From: Flavisphingomonas formosensis
Lineage (GTDB): Bacteria; Pseudomonadota; Alphaproteobacteria; Sphingomonadales; Sphingomonadaceae
DNA length: 64,000 nt
Assembly: GCF_009755815.1 (NCBI RefSeq)
Contig: NZ_WRPK01000001.1
Location: forward strand, 496,001 to 560,000
Reading direction: 5' to 3'
Shown: one piece after another, positions 16,370 to 25,050 of the stretch
Layout: every line of letters starts with the position of its first letter
How positions within the stretch are numbered: the stretch's first letter is position 1
Position numbers and translations under genes: made by a program
The notes under the pieces: generated by a model
The model's input: only the letters and a program-made list of their open reading frames with translations
Database searches by the model: none
Told to the model about the DNA's origin: nothing

Positions 16370-17134
16370 ATGCCGATCCGAATTCCCTTCCTGGCCTTGC
16401 TGATCGCGGCCGCCGCGCCTCTGCCGGCGCTGGCCGGACCGATGGAGGCAGTGGTCGCCCGCGCCGTCGCGGCGCCTGGACGTCCGGCCGACATGGTGGC
16501 GCTGGACGCGGGGCGGCAGCCGGCCAAGGTGTTGGATTTTCTCGGGTTGAAGCCGGGAGAGCGGGTGCTCGATTTCGCAGCCGGGGGCGGATATTATACC
16601 GAGATCCTGGCCCGTTCCGTCGGCCCCAAGGGCATGGTGATCGGCTTCGAGCACCCATCCTTCGTCGAGGAGGAGAAAGCGAGGAAGGGCTGGGAGGCTC
16701 TACTCGCGCGGCAGAAGAATGCGCGGCTGATGTCCGTGCCGATCGGCCAGTTCGCCGCCGCGCCGAACAGCTTCGATTTCGTGCTGTTCCACCTCGTCTA
16801 TCATGATCTCTACTGGGAAAGCGAAAAGTACAAATATCCGCGCATCGATCCAGCGCGGGTGCTGTCGATGTTATTCTCGGTGGTGAAGCCGGGCGGCATC
16901 GTCGGCGTCGTCGATCATGTCGGGCCAGCAGGTGATACGCGCGAGGTGGTGGAGAAATTCCACCGTATCGATCCCGAGACGATCAAGGCGGATTTCGCCA
17001 AGGCGGGATTCGTGCTCGACGGCGAATCGGATCTGTTGCGCAATCCTGGCGATGCGCACGACAAGCTGGTGTTCGATCCTGCGATACGCGGCAAGACCGA
17101 TCGCGTCATCCTGCGTTTCCGCAAGCCGGGTTGA
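16370..17134 (+). CDS. exported class I SAM-dependent methyltransferase-like protein
   Basis: A 254-residue protein. A clear signal peptide (MPIRIPFLALLIAAAAPLPA, cleaved near LAG) precedes a Rossmann methyltransferase fold: motif I is VLDFAAGGGYYTEIL, followed by the acidic FEHPSF and a post-motif near FDFVLFHLVYHDLYW. Final strands VVKPGGIVGVVDHV and DRVILRFRKP complete the fold. SAM is not normally available in the periplasm, so the activity is puzzling. Similar exported proteins occur in alphaproteobacteria without known function. Confidence 0.78.
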   Translation: MPIRIPFLALLIAAAAPLPALAGPMEAVVARAVAAPGRPADMVALDAGRQPAKVLDFLGLKPGERVLDFAAGGGYYTEILARSVGPKGMVIGFEHPSFVEEEKARKGWEALLARQKNARLMSVPIGQFAAAPNSFDFVLFHLVYHDLYWESEKYKYPRIDPARVLSMLFSVVKPGGIVGVVDHVGPAGDTREVVEKFHRIDPETIKADFAKAGFVLDGESDLLRNPGDAHDKLVFDPAIRGKTDRVILRFRKPG

Positions 17135-17154
17135 GTGCGCTGTCGCATCCGCTG

Positions 17155-17616
17155 ATGTCCGAAATCGCCGTCTCCGATATCGCGCATACCATCCAGCTCG
17201 CGCTCGCCCCTGTCTTCCTGCTCACGGGAATCGCCGGCTTGCTGAACATGCTGGCCGGGCGGCTGGCGCGCGTCGTCGATCGCGCGCGCAAGATAGAGGG
17301 TGCCTTTACGCCCCTCGATGATCCGCGCCATCCCGATCAGGTAGCGGAGCTGCGCATCCTCGATCGCCGCATCGCGCTGGTGAACATGGCGATCCTGCTC
17401 TGCACGACGAGCGCGGTCGCCGTCTGCGTCGTGGTGGCGGCATTGTTCGTCGCCAGCCTTGCCGGGCTCGGCTTTGCGCGGACGATGGCGGGGCTCTTCG
17501 TTTTCGCGATGGTGCTGCTCATTGCCGGGCTCTGCTTCTTCCTGGGCGAGATCCGCATCGCAGTGCGTTCCATCCGCATCCGCGATGAGCTTCTGGAGCG
17601 CGGCGAGCGTCCTTGA
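17155..17616 (+). CDS. DUF2721 family inner-membrane protein
   Basis: A 153-residue membrane protein with three predicted helices: HTIQLALAPVFLLTGIAGLL, LVNMAILLCTTSAVAVCVVV and MAGLFVFAMVLLIAGLCFFL. The signature APVFLLTGIAGLLNMLAGRL followed by ARVVDRAR is that of DUF2721. Function is unknown. ATG 17155 is used; a TTG at 17131, overlapping the upstream stop codon, is also possible, and the close spacing suggests co-transcription with the methyltransferase. Confidence 0.82.
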   Translation: MSEIAVSDIAHTIQLALAPVFLLTGIAGLLNMLAGRLARVVDRARKIEGAFTPLDDPRHPDQVAELRILDRRIALVNMAILLCTTSAVAVCVVVAALFVASLAGLGFARTMAGLFVFAMVLLIAGLCFFLGEIRIAVRSIRIRDELLERGERP

Positions 17617-17937
17617 GGGACGCGCGGCTGTGGCAATGCAGCTCCTATCGCCTGCGCCGAGCGTCTCGAAGCGCTCCTCACATCTTGAGCGTCGCGAGTA
17701 AATCTGAGCCGTCATGTCAGCGGAAGCTGGAATCGCTTTCGAAAAGGCGCTCTGCTCGTGGCAGAGCGCGATCCCGAGCTTGCTCTAAGCCTTTGCTGTC
17801 GCATCGTTTCTGCGGAAAACCGGTTCCCACGTTTCGTCACGATGCTCTCGCTGGGACGACGTGTTTCGAGCCATCGCCATTTTCACAATGGCTCCCAGCG
17901 TGGAGGATCACTCTCCGCGGCTGCGACCTTACGCCGC
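17617..17937. other. intergenic gap containing a dispersed repeat
   Basis: No gene is supported. The main content is the repeat at 17786-17846, described separately. CTCTGCTCGTGGCAGAG, just upstream of it, is a short inverted repeat that could end the DUF2721 transcript. Confidence 0.5.
17786..17846 (-). repeat. dispersed 61-bp repeat with CGGTTTTCCGC core, copy A
   Basis: The reverse complement of this stretch reads like 26037-26100: agcatcgtg, then gtgggaaccggttttccgc, then gatgcgac and aaaggctt. A degraded relative lies at 37124-37172. The element is non-coding and always intergenic. I recall similar sequences as common intergenic repeats in alphaproteobacterial genomes. Confidence 0.7.
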
Positions 17938-18948
17938 TTAGCCGAAAACCGTCCGTGCCGAGATGGCGTTGGCCAGCGGCCGTCGCGATTCCGCGTCGGC
18001 AATGTTGCCCAGGGTGGTGCGGGCGATGCTGGTCAGCGCTTCTTCGGTGAGGAAGGCCTGATGGCCGGTGACGAGCACATTGGGGAAGGTCAGCAGCCGC
18101 TGGAAATCGTCATCCTGGATGATCTCGTTGGAGAGATCCTCGAAGAACAGATCTGCCTCCTGCTCATAGACATCCAGCGCCACGCCGCCGATCCGGCGGC
18201 TCTTGAGGCCTTCGATCAGCGCGCGCGTATCGATCAGGGCGCCGCGGCTGGTGTTGACGATCTGTAGCCCCGGCCGCGCCGCTTCGACGGCCGCGGCATC
18301 GATCAGGTGATGGGTGTCGGGGGTCAGCGGGCAATGCAGCGTCACCACATCGCTCGAGACGAGCAGCGCATGGCGATCGACATAACGCACCCCGATCGCC
18401 AGCAGGTCTGGATCCGGCCGCACGTCATGCGCCAGCACCTCGCAGCCGAAGCCGAGCCGCAGCGAGCGGGCGACCAGCGCGCCGATCCGCCCCGTGCCGA
18501 CAACGCCGACGACGCGGCCGTGGAGATTCCGGCCGATCAGCCCGTCCAGCGCGAAATTATTCTCGCGCACCCGTGCCCAGGCGCGTGCGATGTTGCGATC
18601 GAGCGCGAGCAGCAGGCCGATGGTGAATTCGGCGACGGCGTGCGGTGAATAAGCGGGCACGCGCACCACCGCGATGCCGAGCGCTTCTGCCGCGACCAGA
18701 TCGACATTGTTGAACCCGGCGCAGCGCAGCGCGACGAGACGGGTGCCGCCGGCTGCCAGCTTCTCGAGGGTGGGGCGGTCCACACGGTCGTTCACGAAGA
18801 CGCAGACTGCGGGATAGCCTTGGGCCAAGGCGGCGGTGCCGGCATCCAGCCGCGCCTCGAAGAAGGTCAGCGCATGGCCGAAATCGCCGTTCGCCGCCGC
18901 GAGGAAGCGTTCGTCATAGGGCTTGGTGGCAAAGACGGCGACGCGCAT
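17938..18948 (-). CDS. D-2-hydroxyacid dehydrogenase, D-lactate type
   Basis: A 336-residue NAD-dependent dehydrogenase similar to fermentative LdhA. The N terminus MRVAVFATKPYDERF, RCAGFNNVDLVAAEALGIAV, the dinucleotide motif GVVGTGRIGALVARSL, NTSRGALIDTRAL with catalytic Arg nearby, the EQEADLFFED insertion typical of D-lactate dehydrogenases, and TGHQAFLTEEAL with catalytic His are all present. It would reduce pyruvate to D-lactate, though other 2-oxoacids are possible. It stands alone on the minus strand. Confidence 0.9.
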   Translation of the reverse strand: MRVAVFATKPYDERFLAAANGDFGHALTFFEARLDAGTAALAQGYPAVCVFVNDRVDRPTLEKLAAGGTRLVALRCAGFNNVDLVAAEALGIAVVRVPAYSPHAVAEFTIGLLLALDRNIARAWARVRENNFALDGLIGRNLHGRVVGVVGTGRIGALVARSLRLGFGCEVLAHDVRPDPDLLAIGVRYVDRHALLVSSDVVTLHCPLTPDTHHLIDAAAVEAARPGLQIVNTSRGALIDTRALIEGLKSRRIGGVALDVYEQEADLFFEDLSNEIIQDDDFQRLLTFPNVLVTGHQAFLTEEALTSIARTTLGNIADAESRRPLANAISARTVFG

Positions 18949-18999
18949 GGCGACAGAACAGCCGGCCCGCGCGGATTCGTCAATTGCCCCGCGAAAGGA

Positions 19000-19422
19000 T
19001 CAGGCCCGGGTCCGGGCGGAAGCGTCGGTGGCCGCGCGTTGGTCGCCCGCGTCCATTTCGGCGCGGGAGAGGGCGATCGAGACGCCGATCCGGTCCATCA
19101 TGTGGGGAATGGGAGGGTTTGCCTTCCACACGCCGATCGCGATCGCGTCGATCGCGGGGAAATGGTGCATCAGGCCGCGGGCGATCGCTTCGGCGAGCGC
19201 TTCCAAGGTGTGGAACGCAGCGCCGCCTGCCATCTCCACAATCGTACCGGCCATCGCGTCGTACCGTACCGAGGCATCGAGCCGATCGTCGTCATGCGTG
19301 GCGACTGGGGCGAGGTCCGCATCGATATCGAAGACGAATTTCTGGCCGAGCCGGCGCTCTTCCTCGAAGATGCCGTGATAGCCATAGACCTGAAGGCCCT
19401 TGATCTGGATCGTCGTGCGCAT
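19000..19422 (-). CDS. folB: dihydroneopterin aldolase
   Basis: FolB converts dihydroneopterin to 6-hydroxymethyl-dihydropterin plus glycolaldehyde in folate synthesis. The 140-residue product has the tunnelling-fold signatures GLQVYGYHGIFEEERRLGQ (catalytic Tyr/His/Glu region), VRYDAMAG, FHTLEALAEAIARGL and VWKANPPIP. ATG 19422 has GAGGAG upstream; the frame is open further upstream but without support. The C-terminal tail is longer than in E. coli. No other folate gene is adjacent. Confidence 0.92.
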   Translation of the reverse strand: MRTTIQIKGLQVYGYHGIFEEERRLGQKFVFDIDADLAPVATHDDDRLDASVRYDAMAGTIVEMAGGAAFHTLEALAEAIARGLMHHFPAIDAIAIGVWKANPPIPHMMDRIGVSIALSRAEMDAGDQRAATDASARTRA

Positions 19423-19695
19423 CACGCCGACTCCTCGTGAATAAAATGGGTCGGAAAATCCGACGGCCCAGGCGCGCGGCACGATTACGCCCCGCGCTGC
19501 CCGATGGTAGTCCATCCTGAACGCCAGTCACGCGAGGCGGCTCGCCTCTATCCGAAGCCGCGGAAAAGCTCAATCGGCGAGAAGAAAGCCCGTCGCCGTA
19601 ATCCGCCGCGCGTTGCGGCGCCTGGGCTGCGGCCTAGGCTCGGCGGTGGACCAGCCCGCTGCACCGAGCCGGCAACCGCCTGAAAGGAGCCTACG

Positions 19696-20223
19696 ATGAG
19701 CGACATCGATCCCGAAGCCTTTGCCCGCCTCGCCCGCGAGGTACGCATCCTCACCGATATCGAGGCGATCAAGCGACTGCGCTACGCCTATTGCCGCTGC
19801 ATGGACACGGCGCGGTTCGACGAGTTTCGCGAGCTGCTGACCCCCGAATTCTCGTGCCGTTATATCGGCGCCTCCTATGAATTCGTTGCCAATGGGCGGG
19901 ACGAGTTCGTCCAGATGATCCGGGAGAGCTTCAACACCAAGGTGGGCGCCACGCATCAGCTCCACCATCCCGAGATCGACATAGTCGACGAGACCCACGC
20001 CGAGGGCCGCTGGTATCTGCAGGACGTGGTCTACAAATATCTCACCAACGAGCTGATCTACGGCACGCTGATCTATGACGATCGCTACGAAAAACGGGCG
20101 GACGGGTGGAAGCTCGCCCACAGCGAATATTATCGGGTGATCGAGGTGGTCGAATTCCCGCCGCGGCCGCCGCGTTTCACGGGGCGGTATCTGGAGGAGC
20201 ATGGCTATCGCTTGCCGGAGTAG
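19696..20223 (+). CDS. SnoaL-like (NTF2 fold) protein, copy 1
   Basis: A 175-residue NTF2-superfamily protein. EIDIVDETHAEGRWYLQDVV and KRADGWKLAHSEYYRVIEVV are the typical strand patterns of SnoaL_4-like enzymes, and IKRLRYAYCRCMDTARFDEF is the usual N-terminal helix. Such proteins act as small cyclases, isomerases, dehydratases or hydroxylase subunits and in sphingomonads often stand in steroid, terpene or aromatic degradation loci. GGAG precedes the ATG. A paralogue lies at 25051, with the amidohydrolase and receptor genes between them. Confidence 0.85.
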   Translation: MSDIDPEAFARLAREVRILTDIEAIKRLRYAYCRCMDTARFDEFRELLTPEFSCRYIGASYEFVANGRDEFVQMIRESFNTKVGATHQLHHPEIDIVDETHAEGRWYLQDVVYKYLTNELIYGTLIYDDRYEKRADGWKLAHSEYYRVIEVVEFPPRPPRFTGRYLEEHGYRLPE

Positions 20224-20270
20224 GGAGGGGTTCCCTGGTGATGCACACGCCACAGGCGGGAGATTCTGCT

Positions 20271-20385
20271 TCTTCGTCATCCCGGCTCAGCGGATCGCTT
20301 CGCTGATCCGGGATCCATTCGCCGCAGCAGTGCCGATAAGACGCGACGCTGCGGCAAAATGGATCCTGACTTTCGTCAGGATGAC
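20271..20385. repeat. 115-bp dispersed hairpin repeat, copy 2
   Basis: Matches 3169-3283 over its whole length with about a dozen differences, several of them compensating across the stem. The inner stem pairs GGATCCATTCGCCGCAGC with GCTGCGGCAAAATGGATCC. It lies between a SnoaL-like gene and the 3' end of the minus-strand amidohydrolase and may also act as a terminator for both. Confidence 0.8.
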
Positions 20386-20450
20386 AGGGAAGTCGCCCGG
20401 ATCGGGTGATTACAGTCTTTTGGCGCGCGGACGCGCGCACCCACCCCTGC

Positions 20451-20472
20451 CCCCTCCCTTGGCAGGGAGGGG
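20451..20472. terminator. GC hairpin downstream of the amidohydrolase
   Basis: CCCCTCCC and GGGAGGGG pair perfectly across TTGGCA. There is no T tract on either side, so termination by this hairpin is uncertain. A sister hairpin stands at 58961-58983, which suggests a small repeated element. Confidence 0.4.
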
Positions 20473-20482
20473 ATGAGGTCGC

Positions 20483-22240
20483 TTACTCCGCGGCTTCGAG
20501 CACCACCGTCTCTTCTTGCGAAGGCGCGACGAAGGTGCCGGGGCGTGCGCCGGTCGCTTCGCCATTCTCGAAGGTGACGACGCCGTTGACAAGCGTGAGG
20601 CGGGTCGGCGCCGCCGAGCGGGTCCAGCGCCACGTCTTCCGGCCATCTGCTTCGGGCACGTCGTAGACGCGTTCCCAGTCGGCCACCTCGATCTCGTCGA
20701 GGTTGAACACGGCGACGTCCGCGCGCTTGCCGACCCTGATCTCGCCGCGATCGGCGAGGCCGAAATGGCGGGCGGGGCGGCCGGTGATGGCGTGCACCGC
20801 CTCTTCCAGGGTCAGGAGGCCCTTTTTGTGGAATTCGGTGAACAGCATCATGTTCTGGCCGACGCCGCAGAACATCTGGCCGTGCGCGCCGGTGTCGTTG
20901 ATGTTGCCGACCGCGAAATCGTCCTTGTAGAGCTTGACGACCATCTCGTCGTCCTGCGTCCAGCCCTCGAGGTGGATCGCCGATTCCAGGCCGTTGTCGA
21001 GGAACCAGTCGGCCATCGCGTCGGAATAATGGACTCCGCGCTCGCGGGCGACCTCGCCGACCGTCACCTTCACCGGGCCGTGGCCATTGTCCGAGGCAAG
21101 GAAGATCAGCTTGTCGGGATTGGCCATGTTGGACTGGCGATAGACGTCCTCGTCCAGCGACTTGCGCGCGCGGGCGCGCCATTCGGGGTCGCGCAGCAGC
21201 TTGGCCTTGGCCTCGTCACCTTGCGCCTCGACCACCTCGTTCCAGGCCATCGAGCCGGACTGCGCCCAGACCAGCGAGTGCTGCACGCTGATCGTGAGGG
21301 TCGGCGAGACATGGGCGAAGGCCGTCCAGAAATCGCGGCCTTCCGCCTTCATCCGCTCATGGAACTGCTCGAGCGGCTGCTGCGTGCCCATCGCCTTCTG
21401 GAATTCGAGCGTCGGCAGGCCGCCCCACTGGACGCGCACCTTCTTGCCCTTGGTGAGGCGCGCGATGCGTTCCATCTGCTCGAGGCCGGTCATGCGCAGG
21501 AAGATGTCGAGCGCGATCTCCATCTGCGCATTGGGGTAGCGGTCGAGCACGTCGATCAGCGCGGCGAATTCGGCGTCGTCCGACAGGAGCGTCGGCACCG
21601 GGCGGTTCTGCCCGTCGAGGTCGAGCAGGTTGGTAGACAGGCCGAGCGCGCCGGCCTTCATCCCGTCGTCCAGCATCGCGGCCATCTTCGCGATCTCGTC
21701 CGGCGTCGCCACCCGCTCCCACGCCTCCAGCCCCATCACCGCGAAGCGCAGCGCGAGATGGCCGACATAGGCGCTATAATTGACCGGGAGCTTGAGATTT
21801 CGCTCCATCGAGGCCTTGTACTCGGACCAGCTGTTCCAGTCCCACGCGACATTGTCGAGGAAGGGCTGGATGGGGATGTCCTCGAAGAAGGAGAAGATCT
21901 TGATCATCTCCATGCGCACTTCGGGATCGTGGGAGAGCGGCGCACAGGTGAAGCCGCAATCGCCCATCACGATCGTGCTGATGCCATGGCCGGGCAGCGG
22001 ATCGAGATCCGGCTGCCACCACATGATGCCGTCATAATGGGTGTGCGGCTCGATGAAACCCGGCGTCACGACGCAGCCGGACGCGTCGACGACGCGCTCG
22101 CCCGGCTGGGCTGCAAGGCCCGGGCCGACCTCGGCGATCAGGCCGTCCGCCACGCGCACGTCGGCCATCGTCGCGGGCGCACCGGTGCCGTCGACCAGCT
22201 TGCCGCCCTTGATCAGGAATTTGCCCGTTTCCGCCACCAT
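20483..22240 (-). CDS. amidohydrolase-family enzyme (D-aminoacylase-like)
   Basis: A 585-residue metal-dependent hydrolase. PGFIEPHTHYDG supplies the first metal His pair, and the C-terminal beta-sandwich strand block (GEIRVGKRADVAVFNLDEIE) is standard for N-acyl-D-amino-acid deacylase relatives. MGDCGFTCAPLSHDP contains the Cys often seen as a metal ligand in this group. The real substrate is open; many sphingomonad members of this subgroup are only annotated as amidohydrolase 3. It is divergent from the TonB-dependent receptor at 22628 and may hydrolyse what the receptor imports. Confidence 0.85.
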   Translation of the reverse strand: MVAETGKFLIKGGKLVDGTGAPATMADVRVADGLIAEVGPGLAAQPGERVVDASGCVVTPGFIEPHTHYDGIMWWQPDLDPLPGHGISTIVMGDCGFTCAPLSHDPEVRMEMIKIFSFFEDIPIQPFLDNVAWDWNSWSEYKASMERNLKLPVNYSAYVGHLALRFAVMGLEAWERVATPDEIAKMAAMLDDGMKAGALGLSTNLLDLDGQNRPVPTLLSDDAEFAALIDVLDRYPNAQMEIALDIFLRMTGLEQMERIARLTKGKKVRVQWGGLPTLEFQKAMGTQQPLEQFHERMKAEGRDFWTAFAHVSPTLTISVQHSLVWAQSGSMAWNEVVEAQGDEAKAKLLRDPEWRARARKSLDEDVYRQSNMANPDKLIFLASDNGHGPVKVTVGEVARERGVHYSDAMADWFLDNGLESAIHLEGWTQDDEMVVKLYKDDFAVGNINDTGAHGQMFCGVGQNMMLFTEFHKKGLLTLEEAVHAITGRPARHFGLADRGEIRVGKRADVAVFNLDEIEVADWERVYDVPEADGRKTWRWTRSAAPTRLTLVNGVVTFENGEATGARPGTFVAPSQEETVVLEAAE

Positions 22241-22627
22241 CTCTCCAGCCTCCTCATCCTTGCGGAGTTATCCCGTTGCGGCCGGCAGGCTATGCCTTTG
22301 CAGGCGAATCGTAAAGCGGAGACTTGGTGTAACAGATTGTGATGGCCAGGGCCCACCGTCCGCCACAGCCCATATTCGCAAGCGCGCGCACAGGCGCGGG
22401 CGCGCGTGAAATCGGGTCACACAATGTGATCGGGACATGATCGCGGGATATGAATTGACGCCTCCCACGCGACCGTCAATCCTCCGCCACCTGAGTGCGT
22501 AGGACCCATCGGGACAGGGGAGGGCCAGGACGCCGAGCATCCACAAACGACGGACCTGACGTGAGATCGCGCACCCGCAAAGCGGGGCGGAGATAACGAA
22601 AACGAACATTCCTTAGGAGGGGAAATC
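22241..22627. promoter_or_regulatory. divergent control region with TCACA-CAA-TGTGA palindrome
   Basis: This 387-bp gap separates two divergently read genes. TCACACAATGTGA at 22417-22429 is a perfect 5-3-5 inverted repeat; a related half-site ATTGTGA occurs at 22336-22342. That is the shape of a dimeric regulator site, for example GntR, TetR or CRP/FNR-like; the identity is unknown. Just before the receptor gene is an excellent ribosome site, AGGAGGGGAAATC. Confidence 0.45.
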
Positions 22628-24982
22628 ATGGCCTGGAACAGGACTATGCTGCGTCATGCGCTGTGCGCGGGCGCGGCGGGCTCGGTCATTGCCGTCGCGC
22701 CGGCAGCGCACGCCCAACAGCGCGGAACCAACATGCAGACCCAGGGGCTGGAGGACATCGTCGTCACCGCCCGCAAACGCGAGGAAGCCTCGCAGCGGGT
22801 GCCGCTCTCGATCACCGCCATCTCAGGCGCCGCGCTGGAGCAGCGCAACTTCAAGTCGATCGACAATCTCGCCTCGGTGGCGCCGAACCTCACCATCACC
22901 CAATCGGCCTCGTCGATCGCGGGCGTCAACATCGCGATCCGCGGCATCATCGACGCCAATCCCACCGTCTATACGAACGATCCGCCGATCGGCCTCTATC
23001 TCGACGGCGTCTATCTGGGCCGCACGGCGGGCGGCATCTTCGACATCGTCGACGTGCAGCGCGTCGAGGTGCTGCGCGGTCCGCAGGGCGCGCTGTTCGG
23101 CCGCAACACGACGGGCGGCGCGGTCTCGATCACGTCCAGCAAGCCGTCCGATCATTTCGGCTTCCAGCAGAAGCTGAGCTACGGCTCGTTCGACGAATGG
23201 TCGTCGCGCACGCGAGTCGATTTCGGCGAGCTGGCGGATACCGGCCTCACCTTCCGCGTCACCTACCAGCATCGCCAGCGCAACGGCTACACCAACAACA
23301 TATTGCAGCCGGACAATCGCGATCCCGGCGCGCTGAAGACCGATACGGTGTTCGCCTCGCTGCATGGCGAGTGGGATTCGCTGAAATGGGACGTGCGCGG
23401 CGACTATCAGGCCCGTCGCGGCGTGCCGGCGGCGATGCAGCTGACCGGCGCGTCCGCGCTGGTGCAGCAATATTATGCGCTCTCGCCGCTGCTCGGCGGC
23501 CGAACCTTCCAGATCTCCGACACGCGCCAGAAGGACCAAGCCTATGATTTCCGCGGCTTCAGCCACAGCCGCGTCTGGGGCATCTCCAATACGCTTCAAT
23601 ATGATCTTTCGGACGCGATCACGCTGAAATCGATCAGCGCCTATCGCGGGCTCAACAATCACGAATTCTCCGACCTGTCGGGTCAGACCGGGATGAGGGG
23701 GCTCGTGCTCAATCCGGTCGATTTCTCGGTTTCGGTGCAGCCGGTCTCGCCCTTCCAGTCCAGCAACCGATCCCACCAGCGGCAATTTTCGCAGGAATTG
23801 CAGCTCATCGGCACCAGCGACCGGCTGAACTATACCGCAGGCCTCTACTATTTCCGCGAGCGCGTGGGCCAGGTGAACCCGCAATATTATACCTATGTCT
23901 TCTCGCCGGGTCCGGGCCTGCCGCCGCTCGGCTACAATCTGCAGCGCAGCCCCACCTATACGGGCACGTCCAAATCCTATGCGGCCTATGGCCAGGCGAG
24001 CTACACGCCGCCGATCCTGAACGACAAGCTGGAGCTGACGGTGGGCGGCCGCTACACCAAGGACAAGCGGATGATCGATCAGGACGACACGCAGTTCGGC
24101 TTTCCTGCGACCACGCCGCCCTTCGCGCGCAAGCTTGCCAAGAGCTGGCAGAATTTCTCCTACAACGTCTCGGTAGCCTATAAATTCACCGAGAATGCGA
24201 ATCTCTATGCGCGCTACGCCACCGGCTACAAGTCGGGCGGGTTCAGCAGCCAGGACATCAACGATGACGGCTATGGCCCGGAGAAGGTGAAGAGCTACGA
24301 GATCGGCCTCAAGTCCGAATGGTTCGATCGCCGGCTGCGCTTCAACATCGACGGCTTCTATACCGACTACAAGGATCGCCAGCTCACCGTGTTCGTCGCC
24401 TCGGCGAGCGGCGGGGCCGGCACCACGACGCAGAATGCCGGCCGTTCGACCTATAAGGGCATCGAGGCGGAAATCACCGCGCTGCCGGTGCGCGGCCTGC
24501 TGCTCGAAGGATCGATCGGCTATGTCGATCCCAAGTTCAAAACCTACCTGTTCAATCCCAATCCGGGTGATCCCGCGTCGCAGCCGATCAACGTCGCCGA
24601 TCAGGCCCGCTTCGGCTATGCCAGCAAGCTGACCACCCACGTGGCGGCGCAATACACCTTCCCGGAGACGGGCTTCGGCACGCCTTCGGTGCGGGTGGAC
24701 TATGATCATACCGGCAAGCGGTATTTCCAGCCGCTCGACATCGTCTCGCCGCTCCAGTTCAAGACGGTCGATCCCGGCTTCGATGACCTGCGGGCGCAGA
24801 TTTCGCTGACCGGCATACCGCTGACCGAACGGATCAAGGCCGATCTATCTGTCTATGGCGCGAATCTGCTCAATGACACCAAGCATGTCGTGAGCGGCAT
24901 CGACTTCGGCTCGCTCGGCTTTTCTGAGGTGCAGTATCAGATGCCGCGCAGCTTCGGCGCGAGCCTGACGATCGCCTACTGA
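22628..24982 (+). CDS. TonB-dependent outer-membrane receptor
   Basis: A 784-residue outer-membrane transporter that uses TonB energy to import a bulky or scarce substrate. The signal peptide ends near AHA-QQ. The TonB box region is EDIVVTARKREEASQRVPLS; the plug has IDNLASVAPNLTI, RGIIDANPTVYTNDPP, DVQRVEVLRGPQGALFGRNT and GGAVSITSSKP. The barrel ends with SLTIAY, a terminal-aromatic insertion signal. This short-plug type is the sphingomonad receptor linked to catabolism of aromatic, terpenoid and steroid compounds more than to siderophores. The amidohydrolase is divergent. Confidence 0.93.
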   Translation: MAWNRTMLRHALCAGAAGSVIAVAPAAHAQQRGTNMQTQGLEDIVVTARKREEASQRVPLSITAISGAALEQRNFKSIDNLASVAPNLTITQSASSIAGVNIAIRGIIDANPTVYTNDPPIGLYLDGVYLGRTAGGIFDIVDVQRVEVLRGPQGALFGRNTTGGAVSITSSKPSDHFGFQQKLSYGSFDEWSSRTRVDFGELADTGLTFRVTYQHRQRNGYTNNILQPDNRDPGALKTDTVFASLHGEWDSLKWDVRGDYQARRGVPAAMQLTGASALVQQYYALSPLLGGRTFQISDTRQKDQAYDFRGFSHSRVWGISNTLQYDLSDAITLKSISAYRGLNNHEFSDLSGQTGMRGLVLNPVDFSVSVQPVSPFQSSNRSHQRQFSQELQLIGTSDRLNYTAGLYYFRERVGQVNPQYYTYVFSPGPGLPPLGYNLQRSPTYTGTSKSYAAYGQASYTPPILNDKLELTVGGRYTKDKRMIDQDDTQFGFPATTPPFARKLAKSWQNFSYNVSVAYKFTENANLYARYATGYKSGGFSSQDINDDGYGPEKVKSYEIGLKSEWFDRRLRFNIDGFYTDYKDRQLTVFVASASGGAGTTTQNAGRSTYKGIEAEITALPVRGLLLEGSIGYVDPKFKTYLFNPNPGDPASQPINVADQARFGYASKLTTHVAAQYTFPETGFGTPSVRVDYDHTGKRYFQPLDIVSPLQFKTVDPGFDDLRAQISLTGIPLTERIKADLSVYGANLLNDTKHVVSGIDFGSLGFSEVQYQMPRSFGASLTIAY

Positions 24983-25050
24983 TCCGTCTGCGGTTCGATG
25001 CATGCTGCGCCCGTCCGAGATTTCCGACGGGCGCCCTTGCGTTTCGAGGC

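Noticed and set aside
20516-22342. 608-codon plus-strand open frame opposite the amidohydrolase
   Set aside because: Antisense shadow of a confidently assigned gene, with low-complexity His/Arg/Leu content and no ribosome site.
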